Assembly (NCBI GenBank): GCA_937928385.1
Contig: CALEZD010000042.1
Coordinates: forward strand, 11,984-75,983
Origin: an uncultured Bacteroidota bacterium
GTDB lineage: Bacteria > Bacteroidota > Bacteroidia > Chitinophagales > Chitinophagaceae
Direction of reading: 5' to 3'
DNA length: 64,000 nt
The notes under the pieces were generated by a model that worked only from the letters and a program-made list of their open reading frames with translations, had not been told where the DNA came from and did no database searches. Of the stretch, positions 8,986 through 18,242 are shown piece by piece. Each line of letters begins with the position of its first letter. The stretch's first letter is position 1. The translations under genes and the position numbers were made by a program.

Positions 8986-11304
8986 ATGCTAAAAAGTAAA
9001 ATCACATCTTATATATTATGCTTGCTGCTCGGGTGGGTAGTGCTTGTTGTGGGTACAGGCTGCAGCAATACAAAATTTTTGGCCGAGGGAGAGTCACTAT
9101 TTGTAAAACCGGAAGTACATTTTAATAATCACAAAGCTGCCAGGAGGGAAGAAAAAGCACTAAAGCAGGATATGGAAGATGCAGTGCGCCCGGCACCCAA
9201 CAGAAAGCTGCTGGGCATGCGCCTGAAGCTGGCAGTATATAACAGGGTAGATACCCCAAAAAAAGAAAAAGGATTAAGAAACTGGCTGAAATATAAAGTT
9301 GGAGAACCGCCTGTATTAATGAGTGATGTTGACATATCTTATAACAGGAAAGTATTGGTGAGCATTCTTGAAAACCATGGTTTCTTTCAGCCCGATGTGA
9401 AAGTATCTACAGATACCAGAAAACAGAAATCAAAAATACGCTTTGAAATACTAACCGGGGAACAATACAAAATTAAAGCTGTGTATTTTCCGGATTCAGC
9501 AGCAAGCCTGTTGAACAGGGAAATATTTTCACTCAACGAAAACACACTGCTAAAACCCGGAGACCCCTATAATTTTGAAGCAATAAAAGGTGAGCGTGAA
9601 CGCATTAATGCTCACCTGAAAAACAAAGGATACTATTTTTTCGTGCCTGATTATCTGATAGTACATATTGACACAACAGTGGGCAACAGGGAAGTAGAAA
9701 TGGACCTGCTGGTAAAAGAAGGATTGCCATATAAAGCAACCAGGCAATATTATATCAACAAAATATACATCAACCCCGCCTACATAACCAATAGCAAGCA
9801 GAACAAACAGGATGTTTCAGACACACTGAATTATGAAAACAGGTATAATATAATTGGCAAAACAAAACTATACAAGCCGTCGATATTTAAAATACCTATG
9901 CAGTTCTCTCCGGCCGAAAGATATAGCAGGGAGGACCAGGTAGCATCCGTAAGCAAACTGGTGAACATGGGAACTTTCAAGTTTGTAAAAAATGAGTTTA
10001 TAGAGTTGCCGGGAGAAGGTGCATACATGGACGTTGTCTACGAATTAACACCCTATCCTAAAAAATCGTTGCAACTTGAAGTGGGTGCAATTACTAAAAA
10101 CGATAGCCGTGCAGGCTCCCAGGTAAATATCAGTTGGCGCAACAGGAATACTTTCCGTGGGGCGGAATTGTTTACTGTCAAAGGGTCGGCGGGTTTCGAG
10201 ACACAGTACAGCGGGGTAGTACGCAGGCCTAATACTTACCAGTTCGGCATAGAGCCCAGCCTTACCTTTCCCCGCTTCCTCGTACCTTTTATAGATGTCC
10301 CTTCCTCCAGCAAGTATGTGCCTAAAACAATTATCACTACCGGCTACGACCTGATGATACGCAACACACTGTTCAGGCTGCACACATTCAGGGCGGGATA
10401 TGGGTTTAGCTGGAAAGAAGATGCACGTAAAGAGCATGAGTTTTTCCCGTTTAATATCACGTACGTAAGAGCAGATACGCTGAATAAGGACAGTATTTCA
10501 CAGATTAATTTCAGTAACCTGCTGTTTAATGGTATTATCATAGGCCCACGTTATACCTATACATTCAATACCCGGGGTACAGGCACCATACACAAACACG
10601 ACTTTTATTTCACAGGCGAGATAGACCTATCCGGCAATATACTGGGCTGGGCCCAGGGCACTTCGCTCAACGAAGCTCCTAAAACACTATTAGGCTCGGT
10701 ATATGCGCAATATGCAAAGTTCACTACTGAACTCAGGCATTACAACAACTATGGTGTAACTAAACACGCTATATGGGCCAACAGGTTGTTGGTGGGATAT
10801 GGCATCCCTTATGGTAATTCAGCTACACTGCCCAACATCAAACAATACTTCAGCGGAGGCAATAGCAGCTTGCGTGGCTTCAGATCAAGGCTGGTGGGGC
10901 CTGGTACATTCAATGAACAGTACGAAACAGGCAACATTACCTTTATAGAAACCAACGGCGATATAAAACTGGAACTAAACACGGAATTGCGCACAAAGAT
11001 TATCAACTTCTTTCATGGCGCTGTGTTTATAGATGCCGGTAATATCTGGACGTACAGGGACAACCCGAATTTCCCCGGCGGTAAGTTTTCATCGACGTTT
11101 TTGAAAGAGATAGCTATAAGCGGTGGCGCAGGTCTCAGGCTCGATTTCAATATATTGGTGCTCAGGCTCGATGCGGGTATTCCGTTGCGTAAACCCTGGC
11201 TGCCCGAAGATAGTCGCTGGGTATTCAACGATATACGCCTGGGAGACCCGGTATGGCGCAGGCAGAACCTGATATTTAACCTCGCTATCGGCTATCCTTT
11301 CTAA
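8986..11304 (+). CDS. tamL: TamL: lipoprotein Omp85/BamA-family partner of TamB
   Basis: 772 residues. It has a lipoprotein signal with lipobox VGTGC (Cys about 26), followed by POTRA-like segments (about 40-330) and an Omp85 beta-barrel (about 350-772). The barrel contains the diagnostic loop-6 motif NSSLRGFRSR and ends in a C-terminal Phe (IGYPF), as expected for an outer-membrane beta-signal. A lipidated TamA variant encoded next to tamB is the arrangement called TamL in Bacteroidota. The two genes are separated by 8 nt and surely form an operon. The last four bases overlap convergently with the stop of the small minus-strand gene that follows. Confidence 0.9.
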   Translation: MLKSKITSYILCLLLGWVVLVVGTGCSNTKFLAEGESLFVKPEVHFNNHKAARREEKALKQDMEDAVRPAPNRKLLGMRLKLAVYNRVDTPKKEKGLRNWLKYKVGEPPVLMSDVDISYNRKVLVSILENHGFFQPDVKVSTDTRKQKSKIRFEILTGEQYKIKAVYFPDSAASLLNREIFSLNENTLLKPGDPYNFEAIKGERERINAHLKNKGYYFFVPDYLIVHIDTTVGNREVEMDLLVKEGLPYKATRQYYINKIYINPAYITNSKQNKQDVSDTLNYENRYNIIGKTKLYKPSIFKIPMQFSPAERYSREDQVASVSKLVNMGTFKFVKNEFIELPGEGAYMDVVYELTPYPKKSLQLEVGAITKNDSRAGSQVNISWRNRNTFRGAELFTVKGSAGFETQYSGVVRRPNTYQFGIEPSLTFPRFLVPFIDVPSSSKYVPKTIITTGYDLMIRNTLFRLHTFRAGYGFSWKEDARKEHEFFPFNITYVRADTLNKDSISQINFSNLLFNGIIIGPRYTYTFNTRGTGTIHKHDFYFTGEIDLSGNILGWAQGTSLNEAPKTLLGSVYAQYAKFTTELRHYNNYGVTKHAIWANRLLVGYGIPYGNSATLPNIKQYFSGGNSSLRGFRSRLVGPGTFNEQYETGNITFIETNGDIKLELNTELRTKIINFFHGAVFIDAGNIWTYRDNPNFPGGKFSSTFLKEIAISGGAGLRLDFNILVLRLDAGIPLRKPWLPEDSRWVFNDIRLGDPVWRRQNLIFNLAIGYPF

Positions 11305-11486
11305 GGTTGTGGCTTATCCCTAGTGGCGCGTATCAGCCCTATACCTGAAAAGAAGAAGATGGCACCCAATATGCCATATATAGCCAATTGCCGGTAATTG
11401 CCCCCTTCCGCAAACAGCACTGCTGCATATATCAGCCCCCCAACGCCTAATAAGGTAAGTATTACGCCAAATATCCTTTTTTCCAT
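11301..11486 (-). CDS. Small two-helix membrane protein
   Basis: 61 residues with two hydrophobic segments (IFGVILTLLGVGGLIYAAVLF and AIYGILGAIFFFSGIGLI) and a short basic tail. It resembles the short uncharacterised inner-membrane proteins common in Bacteroidota. Its stop codon overlaps the tamL stop by 4 nt (CTAA) on opposite strands. No function can be assigned. Confidence 0.6.
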   Translation of the reverse strand: MEKRIFGVILTLLGVGGLIYAAVLFAEGGNYRQLAIYGILGAIFFFSGIGLIRATRDKPQP

Positions 11487-11555
11487 GTCCTGTATGATTA
11501 TCGTTAATACAATAACACAGGTACAGGGCTAATTGTTACAATAAAATTGTGCTGA

Positions 11556-12512
11556 TTACTCTTCAATGCCCACTTTCCTTTCCACTAAGTAGTGATTCCT
11601 GTCGGCGGCGGAGCGGGATACCAACTCTGCCAGGAAGCCGGCGAGGAAGAATTGGGTACCCAGTATCATGGTTACCAGCGAGAGGTAGAACGTCACCCTG
11701 TTGGTCAAACCGTATTCGGCACCGTCAGTTAAACGCTGTATCACTAAGTAACACACCATGATAAATCCCAGCATAAACATAACAGTACCTAAAGTACCAA
11801 ACAGGTGCATGGGTTTTTTACCAAAACGGCTGATAAACTGCACAGACAATAAATCGAGGAAACCATTGATAAAACGCTCCCAGCCAAACTTGGATACCCC
11901 GTACTTGCGCGGGCGGTGCTGCACTACTTTCTCGCCTATCTTGCGGAAGCCCGCTGCCTTGGCCAGCACGGGAATAAAACGGTGCATTTCGCCATATACC
12001 TCTACGGTCTTTACTACACTGCGTTTATATGCCTTTAGCCCACAGTTCATGTCATGCAGCTTAATGCCTGATATGCGGCGGTTGACGGAGTTATATAATT
12101 TAGACGGCAGGTTTTTAGTAACTGCATTGTCATAGCGTACTTTCTTCCAACCGCTCACCAGGTCGAAGCCATCAGCCGTTACCATGCGGTACATTTCAGG
12201 TATCTCGTCGGGGCTGTCCTGCAGGTCGGCATCCATGGTAAATACCACATTGCCTTTCGCTGCTTTAAAACCTTCGTTCAGCGCAGCGCTCTTGCCATAA
12301 TTGCGTTGAAACTTAATGCCCTTTATACGCGGATTTTGTTCAGTGAGTTTTAACACCTCCTGCCAGCTGTTATCTGTACTTCCATCGTCCACCATTATCA
12401 CCTCGTAGCTATAGCCATGGTCGGTACATACTTTCTCTATCCACTCTGCCAGTTCCGGCAAAGATTCTTCTTCATTATACAGTGGTACTACTATGCTTAT
12501 ATCGGTATGCAT
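11556..12512 (-). CDS. GtrB/ArnC-like family 2 glycosyltransferase, membrane anchored
   Basis: 318 residues. The N-terminal GT-A domain (about 1-225) shows ISIVVPLYNEEESLPEL, VDDGSTDNS and a DxD-type motif in MDADLQDSPDE. Two C-terminal TM helices follow (about 235-260 and 270-297). This layout is typical of polyprenyl-phosphate sugar transferases (GtrB, ArnC, DPM1-like), which load a sugar onto undecaprenyl phosphate at the inner membrane; the actual sugar cannot be read. Its ATG overlaps the stop of the upstream DUF4199 gene by one base (TAATG), indicating translational coupling. It is last in a four-gene minus-strand operon. Confidence 0.88.
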   Translation of the reverse strand: MHTDISIVVPLYNEEESLPELAEWIEKVCTDHGYSYEVIMVDDGSTDNSWQEVLKLTEQNPRIKGIKFQRNYGKSAALNEGFKAAKGNVVFTMDADLQDSPDEIPEMYRMVTADGFDLVSGWKKVRYDNAVTKNLPSKLYNSVNRRISGIKLHDMNCGLKAYKRSVVKTVEVYGEMHRFIPVLAKAAGFRKIGEKVVQHRPRKYGVSKFGWERFINGFLDLLSVQFISRFGKKPMHLFGTLGTVMFMLGFIMVCYLVIQRLTDGAEYGLTNRVTFYLSLVTMILGTQFFLAGFLAELVSRSAADRNHYLVERKVGIEE

Positions 12513-13063
12513 TATCCTTGCAGGTGTTCAGGTTTGTTTCTTTTTACTACGGCGGCTATTATAAATCCGAACAGGCTGTATAGGATGATTGAAAATAAAG
12601 CGCCCATTAATTTGCCGCTGAAACTCTTTTGTTTTTCTATTGATTCCTCCGCTTTTGCTGCTGCAAGCTCGCTTGCTTCTTCATCACCGCCTAATTGCAT
12701 AACCATGTTCTCCGACATTTCCCGGCTCTTATCATAATACTCAGGGTCAATCCATGTCGTATATACAGTCGCGTATAACTGAGATACAATAACGATGATG
12801 AGAATAGATACAAACACTGCTGAGAATGCCTCTTTGAAAGTGATGAATCCACCCATCGCCTTCCGTTGCTGCATGGCCATAGCCCCAAGCAATAACATAG
12901 TAAGTATAAACGAAAATACTCCAAAGCCCATTGTGCCCCACATACCTGCAGTTGTCATCATAAACATACTGTATATGGTAAACAGCAATATCGAAACAAT
13001 GCTAATGATAATGCCCCACCTGAATGGTATGGTAAACCTGTTAAATGATGCGTTGTTTTCCAT
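12512..13063 (-). CDS. DUF4199 family integral membrane protein
   Basis: 183 residues with four predicted TM segments: two near the N-terminus, one at about 85-105 (FVSILIIVIVSQLYATVY) and one near the C-terminus (MGALFSIILYSLFGFIIAAV). The GGFITFKEAFSAVFVS stretch between helices is characteristic of the Bacteroidota DUF4199 family, which often sits next to GT2 genes. The biochemical role is unknown. It starts 2 nt downstream of the dihydroorotase-like gene and is coupled to the glycosyltransferase by a TAATG overlap. Confidence 0.85.
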   Translation of the reverse strand: MENNASFNRFTIPFRWGIIISIVSILLFTIYSMFMMTTAGMWGTMGFGVFSFILTMLLLGAMAMQQRKAMGGFITFKEAFSAVFVSILIIVIVSQLYATVYTTWIDPEYYDKSREMSENMVMQLGGDEEASELAAAKAEESIEKQKSFSGKLMGALFSIILYSLFGFIIAAVVKRNKPEHLQG

Positions 13064-13065
13064 AA

Positions 13066-14358
13066 TTATTGATTTATATGATAGTTGTTATTATTAATAA
13101 TGCCTGCTACCCTACCCGGCAGTTCTTGTTCTAAGTACGGGTTGTTCTTTGACAATGAAACCATACGGGTGGGTGTATAGCTGCCTGCTGTTGTAAATAT
13201 AGTCAGTTTTGCTACACTGCCTTTGGCTATGGTTGCCGCCGGCATGTTAAATATTTCCCTGGCACGGGTAGAGAAAGCTTCGGTTATCCTGTTGAGGTCT
13301 GCCTTGTCGCCCAGTGCTTGCAGCACTATGTTGAAGGCCAGCTCCTGTATATTCATACCCGGCGAGGCGTATTCAAATTCCCGGGCTTTGGCATCCCACT
13401 CGTGCGGGCGGTGGTGCGATGTAATACAGTCTATCGTTCCATCGTTCAATCCCTTGATAAGTGCCTGCCTGTCCTTCTCGCTGCGCAGCGGCGGCGATAC
13501 TTTATACATACTGCTGTAACCGTTCAAAACCTCATCAGTCAGCGCCAGGTGGTAAGGGGTAACGGAACAAGTTACGTTCAGTTTTTCTCTTTTTGCCTTG
13601 CGTATCATATCTACACCTGCTGCGGTGGATACACCTGTAAAGTGTAACCTTGAACCGGTATATCTCAACAATTGCAAATCACGGTTGATGATGATGGTTT
13701 CCGCTTCCGGTGGAATGCCCGGCATACCCAGCCGTGTAGAGGCTATACCTTCGTGCATCAGTCCGGTAGTGGCGATAGATGCGTCTTCAGGTATCTGTAT
13801 CAACGTGCCATTGAAGGCTTTGATATATTCCAATGCTTTCAGCATTAGCCCGGCGTTCTGCACAGGCTTCCAGCCGTCGGAAAATGCAATAGCGCCGTGC
13901 GCCTGCATATCCATCATCTCGGCCAGGCTTTTGCCTTCTATATTTTGCGATATAGCCCCCAGCGGGTGCAGGCTCACTGCATGGCCAGAGGCCTTCTTCA
14001 GTATAAATTCTATGATAGACTTGGTGCTGACAACCGGCTCTGTGTTTGGTGCCAGGAATACATCTGTAAACCCGCCTTGGGCTGCCGCCGCCAGTCCCGA
14101 TTTAATTGTTTCTTTCTGCTCATGGCCTGGCTCTGCATAGTCTGCCAGTATATCTACCCAGCCAGGGCTTACATATACTATCCCCTTTCCCGATGCATAT
14201 ACCTTTTTGCCATCTGTCTCAATAGTTGTTTCCCCCGTTTTTTTGGCCGATACTGCCACCTTGCTGATGATACCATCTTTAATAGTAATATCAACAACCT
14301 TATTATGGAATTCCGAAGCGGGGTCGGACACTTTAGCCTGTCTGATGTGCAATTGCAT
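13066..14358 (-). CDS. Dihydroorotase-family protein lacking the catalytic metal site (pseudo-DHOase)
   Basis: 430 residues, with the length and fold signatures of class I dihydroorotase (TIGR00857-like), including APNTEPV and LRSEKDRQAL. The catalytic residues are gone. Where active enzymes have DxHxHxREPG, this protein has VDILADYAEPG, losing the HxH zinc ligands and the substrate Arg. The usual HxED His is Pro (QIPEDAS), the HxxHVST segment is LHFTGVST, and the catalytic Asp of TDHAPH is Ser (TSHHRPH). Inactive PyrC homologues in other bacteria stabilise aspartate transcarbamoylase, but no pyrB is visible here. It lies between a BatA-domain gene (6-nt gap) and DUF4199, so a membrane-operon role is also possible. 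Calling it a functional PyrC would be wrong. Confidence 0.85.
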   Translation of the reverse strand: MQLHIRQAKVSDPASEFHNKVVDITIKDGIISKVAVSAKKTGETTIETDGKKVYASGKGIVYVSPGWVDILADYAEPGHEQKETIKSGLAAAAQGGFTDVFLAPNTEPVVSTKSIIEFILKKASGHAVSLHPLGAISQNIEGKSLAEMMDMQAHGAIAFSDGWKPVQNAGLMLKALEYIKAFNGTLIQIPEDASIATTGLMHEGIASTRLGMPGIPPEAETIIINRDLQLLRYTGSRLHFTGVSTAAGVDMIRKAKREKLNVTCSVTPYHLALTDEVLNGYSSMYKVSPPLRSEKDRQALIKGLNDGTIDCITSHHRPHEWDAKAREFEYASPGMNIQELAFNIVLQALGDKADLNRITEAFSTRAREIFNMPAATIAKGSVAKLTIFTTAGSYTPTRMVSLSKNNPYLEQELPGRVAGIINNNNYHINQ

Positions 14359-14364
14359 AAATGG

Positions 14365-16401
14365 CTATTCTGTAGCAGCAGTTGGTTTGCGAAGACTGCC
14401 CGCCAGAACAAATGTTTCGGCAGCCAGCATTAACAGGGCTAAAATAACACAAACTTTCCAAAGCGGGAAACCTCCCCAGTTGCTGCGACCGCCTTTACTG
14501 CTTATTTCATCGGCGCTTACCACCTGTACGTCTATACCCGTCCATATATCTTCAAGGTTGCTGACATCGGCTATGGCCAGTCGAGATTCCGCGCGGTTGG
14601 TGTTTATAGCCACAATAGTAGTGTCGTTGCCGGGGGCTGCCAGGGTGTAGAAACCCGGTGCTGCCACCACCTCATCTACAAACACATGCAGGCCTGCCCC
14701 ATAAGACCGCTGAGGTGGAATAGCTTCTTGCCCGCTGTGGTACAGCTTTATCATATTACGCTCACTGGCATTGTTCAGGGGAATATAGGCAGGTTGCCTG
14801 CTGCCGAGGGTAAGCGCATATACGTTACCGCCCTTCGACTGCACCGCCATCTGGTACAGGAACGGCGCGAAAAAATAACCCGATGGGAAATTGCCCGACT
14901 GCAGATCTATACCTGTAGATAAGATATATAACTGCCCTGTGTACGGGCTGTATTGTGCAAACATGGGGTCGCCATTGCGGAAGCTGAGTATGGACTGCCT
15001 GTTAGCGGTCAGCCCCGACTGTAACACATAATGCCAGTTAGCTACTGGTAACTGAACATTTTCAGGTACAGACTCAAACAAATCGCGGACGAGGGTGCTG
15101 CCCTGCTGCAATGTAGTAGCTGCCTGTGTAGCCGTATCTATACCCGATATGGAAATATCACTGATTTCCTTCAACCCCTCGTTGAGGGCAGCGTAATTGC
15201 CTGTTCTGCCGGGGAAGATGCAAACCGTTTGCCCCAGTTGCTGTGCTTTGGCCAGTTGCTTACCCAACTCGCTGCTGATACTGGTACAGCCGTTTACGAT
15301 TACAAGGTTGTATTCAGTCCAGTCAGCGGGGGGATTGTTGATACTCACATTGTTCAGTCTGAAACCATTGTAGGCCCTGAAGGCCGCCTGTATATACGGA
15401 CTGGGCGCTCCTTCGTTCAGCGCCAGTACCGACAGGTTGGGCGTACTGCGTGCCGTTATGCGGAATGTATCATCAAAACGAACCGATTCATCGCCTATTA
15501 CCAGCTCTATCTGCTGCCAGGCTGCATCATTCACCCTGAAGTTGATGGTATCAATACTTTCCTTGTCTTCATTAAAGTTGAGTGTCGCCGCACTCTTTAC
15601 CTGGCCGTTCACCAGCAGGTTCAGCACCGGGTCTTGTTCAGGCGCATCGCCATACAGGCGGGTACGCACTATCAGTTCATTGCTCTCACCCGCCTGCACT
15701 ACGGGGTTGGTCATCCAGGCAGTATCTATATATACATTGGCGATTTTGTTCCCTGTAAAAGGTATGGCATACACCGTAACATTATCCATCGCCTCAGGCG
15801 GGTTGCCCACTGCGCTCTGCTGAAAGTCAGAATAATAATACAGATCAGCAGCAGGTACAGCTTCCGTTTCGGTAATGCTGCCCAGCAGGGACAGTACCTG
15901 CCTTGCCTCTTTGGGTGATGAAGAAATATCAATAGCGCCCAGCTCTGTCAATACCTGCTCGGCAGGCATAGGGCGGTAGCTTACGGGGCGGTCGTTGGTC
16001 AGCAGTACAAACTTAGTACCCGGGGCTGCATTGCGTACCTGCCTGCGGGCGGTTTCTTTGGCTATATCTACCAGGCGCTGCGATTCCTTCTTCAGGCTCA
16101 TGCTGCCCGAGTTGTCAATATATATAGCCTGCAGGCGGTTACCGGTATCCTTCTTATCGGCCCCGGCAAAGTAGGGTTGCGCAAACGCCAGTACCAGCAG
16201 CAGCAGGAAGAGCAGCCTGAGTGCCAGCAGCCATTTGTAGCGCAGTTGCGATTGTTTTTGCGAGCGTAGCTGTATATTCTTCAGGAAGCGTGTGTGCGGA
16301 AAATACACCGTCTTGTACCTGCGCAGGTTGAAGAGGTGTATGAGCACAGGTATGGCCAAAGCCAACCCCGCCAGCAGAAATAATGGATATATAAAGCTCA
16401 C
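14365..16401 (-). CDS. BatA-domain / VWA-like membrane protein
   Basis: 678 residues. The N-terminus matches the Bacteroidota BatA/aerotolerance N-terminal membrane region (YPLFLLAGLALAIPVLIHLF, then a basic loop and LLALRLLFLLLLVLAFAQPYF). A VWA-like domain follows with a MIDAS-type motif DNSGSMS (about residue 95). A long beta-rich periplasmic part leads to a final TM helix near the C-terminus (VCVILALLMLAAETFVLAG). The start is GTG, with a perfect TATATTTG box only 5 nt upstream. It is the first gene of the operon continuing into the pseudo-dihydroorotase, DUF4199 and GT2. The molecular role of Bat proteins is unresolved. Confidence 0.85.
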   Translation of the reverse strand: MSFIYPLFLLAGLALAIPVLIHLFNLRRYKTVYFPHTRFLKNIQLRSQKQSQLRYKWLLALRLLFLLLLVLAFAQPYFAGADKKDTGNRLQAIYIDNSGSMSLKKESQRLVDIAKETARRQVRNAAPGTKFVLLTNDRPVSYRPMPAEQVLTELGAIDISSSPKEARQVLSLLGSITETEAVPAADLYYYSDFQQSAVGNPPEAMDNVTVYAIPFTGNKIANVYIDTAWMTNPVVQAGESNELIVRTRLYGDAPEQDPVLNLLVNGQVKSAATLNFNEDKESIDTINFRVNDAAWQQIELVIGDESVRFDDTFRITARSTPNLSVLALNEGAPSPYIQAAFRAYNGFRLNNVSINNPPADWTEYNLVIVNGCTSISSELGKQLAKAQQLGQTVCIFPGRTGNYAALNEGLKEISDISISGIDTATQAATTLQQGSTLVRDLFESVPENVQLPVANWHYVLQSGLTANRQSILSFRNGDPMFAQYSPYTGQLYILSTGIDLQSGNFPSGYFFAPFLYQMAVQSKGGNVYALTLGSRQPAYIPLNNASERNMIKLYHSGQEAIPPQRSYGAGLHVFVDEVVAAPGFYTLAAPGNDTTIVAINTNRAESRLAIADVSNLEDIWTGIDVQVVSADEISSKGGRSNWGGFPLWKVCVILALLMLAAETFVLAGSLRKPTAATE

Positions 16402-16406
16402 AGCAT

Positions 16407-16414
16407 CAAATATA
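16407..16414 (-). promoter_or_regulatory. -7 box 5 nt before the BatA-domain GTG start
   Basis: On the minus strand TATATTTG matches TAnnTTTG exactly and ends 5 nt before the GTG at 16401. That places the expected transcription start at or beside the start codon. Confidence 0.55.
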
Positions 16415-16561
16415 AGGCTAATGCATTGATAAACAGGGGGGATATTTAGCTAAGGCTTTCTTAAATAATGCCGTGGGAAAATTGTTATTTTACCTTTTGG
16501 TAATCCGCTGCATACACTGGATAAGACAAGTACATACAGCCCGTTTTTTGCCGCAGCCGCC

Positions 16562-18073
16562 GTGCTGTGCATAGGTGTGTGGCTGCTGTACCCCTGGTAC
16601 CAATATTATATTGACCCGGACGCTACCGCTTACCTCACCATAGCCAAACGCTATGCCACGGGCGACTACGACAAAGCCATCAACGGGTATTGGAGCCCAT
16701 GGAGTATATGGCTGACCGCACTGGTGATGCAAACGGGGCTGAATGCTTTTCCCGCTGCTATTATCATCAACACACTGGGGGCTATTGCTTTCCTGTATGG
16801 TAGCCAGGCGCTGGCTGCAGTGCTCAGGGTAAAGAAAGGCATACAGTGGCTGATGGCTTCTACGCTGGCGCTGTTTCTCTGTTATGCAGTGTACAAACAA
16901 ACCTTCAGCGACCTGTGGATGTGCGGCTTCCTGCTGATAGGGCTGCGGCTGATGCTCTACGACAATTTTACTACAAAACCACTACTTTGGATATTACTGG
17001 GCATTACCGGCACACTGGCCTACTTCGCCAAGCAATACGGCTTTCATTTCTTCATACTCAATACCATCGTTTGTACTTTCTTCATCGCCGGTGGCAACCG
17101 TAAACAATGGCTCATCATATCAGCCGTAGCAATAACAGTAATGATAGCCGGCAGCCTGCCCTGGCTCTGGCAACTTCATGATAAATACGGCGCATGGATG
17201 ACCGGCACCGCCGGCAAGCTGAACCTGAGTTGGTACCTGCTGGGCCACCCTATATGGAAGGAGGGCATAGAGGTACTGCTGCCACCCGTATATGCCGACA
17301 GCCCTTACTATTGGGAAGACCCCTGGTGGGTAAATGGTGACACACCACATTTCTACAGCTCATTCAAACTCTTTGCATTACAGGTAGTAAGAGTGGTGTA
17401 TAATACTATCAAGCTGGTGCAGAGTATGGGGGCTATATCGGCCTTCTACGCTGTGGTATGGTTACTGGGGTTGAGTATGGCATTGTCTAAAAAAATCAGA
17501 GAAGAACTGAGCACGGTGCAATGGGTAGCGCTGGTGTCCTTCCTCATCTTCCCGCTTGGGTTTTTACTCATCAACTTCGAGCCGAGATATATATGGTACA
17601 CCCTGCCATTGAGCTTCATCATAGGCGCCTGGGGCGTGCAACATATACAGCAGTATGTCAATCCGCTATTGCAAAGGGTGATTATATGGGTATTCGCGCT
17701 CAGCTACCTGGTAACGCCCATGAAGGAAATGCAGGAGATGTACCTGGACGGGCAGGATGCCTACGATATTGCGCAGGTATTGCAACAGGAAGGAATCAGC
17801 GGCAGCTTCGTTACCAATGTAAACAGCGGTGCCGATGTACACTTTATAGAACGCATAGCCTACCATAGCGGCAATGCTTACTACAACATGCCCACCGCCG
17901 CGGTACAACCATTACTACTGAAAGACATGCGCCGCTACGGTGTACAATACTTCTACTACCTGTACCGCGGCAACCCCGATAGCTTCATCTTCCGCGATGA
18001 GCAGGGCCGCCCCTTCCCTGTAGTGTATAATGACGGAAGGTTACAGGTGTTTGAGATAACGCCTTTGCCTTGA
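16562..18073 (+). CDS. Polytopic membrane protein, GT-C/ArnT-like glycosyltransferase candidate
   Basis: About 503 residues from GTG 16562, with some 10 hydrophobic segments and a soluble C-terminal tail of about 100 residues. Near the N-terminus, YYIDPDATAYLTIAKRYATG resembles the first periplasmic loop of GT-C lipid-linked-sugar transferases, where an Asp is catalytic. I infer a membrane glycosyltransferase, with acceptor and donor unknown. The GTG start cuts into the first TM helix. The frame stays open upstream (PFFAAAAVLCIGVWLL), and a near-consensus TACCTTTTG at 16491-16499 leaves room for a start near the in-frame CTG codons at 16508 or 16517. The annotated start is therefore probably too short. 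Confidence 0.65.
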   Translation: MLCIGVWLLYPWYQYYIDPDATAYLTIAKRYATGDYDKAINGYWSPWSIWLTALVMQTGLNAFPAAIIINTLGAIAFLYGSQALAAVLRVKKGIQWLMASTLALFLCYAVYKQTFSDLWMCGFLLIGLRLMLYDNFTTKPLLWILLGITGTLAYFAKQYGFHFFILNTIVCTFFIAGGNRKQWLIISAVAITVMIAGSLPWLWQLHDKYGAWMTGTAGKLNLSWYLLGHPIWKEGIEVLLPPVYADSPYYWEDPWWVNGDTPHFYSSFKLFALQVVRVVYNTIKLVQSMGAISAFYAVVWLLGLSMALSKKIREELSTVQWVALVSFLIFPLGFLLINFEPRYIWYTLPLSFIIGAWGVQHIQQYVNPLLQRVIIWVFALSYLVTPMKEMQEMYLDGQDAYDIAQVLQQEGISGSFVTNVNSGADVHFIERIAYHSGNAYYNMPTAAVQPLLLKDMRRYGVQYFYYLYRGNPDSFIFRDEQGRPFPVVYNDGRLQVFEITPLP

Positions 18074-18186
18074 GAGTTCAAACGCTTCCGCTCCTGGAGT
18101 GGGGAGCAAATACAACGCTCTCAACTGTATATCCTTTAAATGATTGCCCGGATAGTTGCAGTAGTATTTTATCCATTGAAGAACAA

Positions 18187-18216
18187 TAAAAAAACGCCCC
18201 GCATACACGGGGCGTC
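18187..18216 (-). terminator. Intrinsic terminator
   Basis: Perfect 7-bp stem CGCCCCG (18195-18201) / CGGGGCG (18208-18214) with a 6-nt loop. On the minus strand the stem is followed by a run of T. It ends the beta-barrel gene transcript. Confidence 0.8.
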
Positions 18217-18242
18217 TATATCTTAATATTACCAATTATTAA

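Noticed and set aside
13066..14358. Annotation as active dihydroorotase pyrC
   Set aside because: All zinc ligands and the catalytic Asp are substituted.
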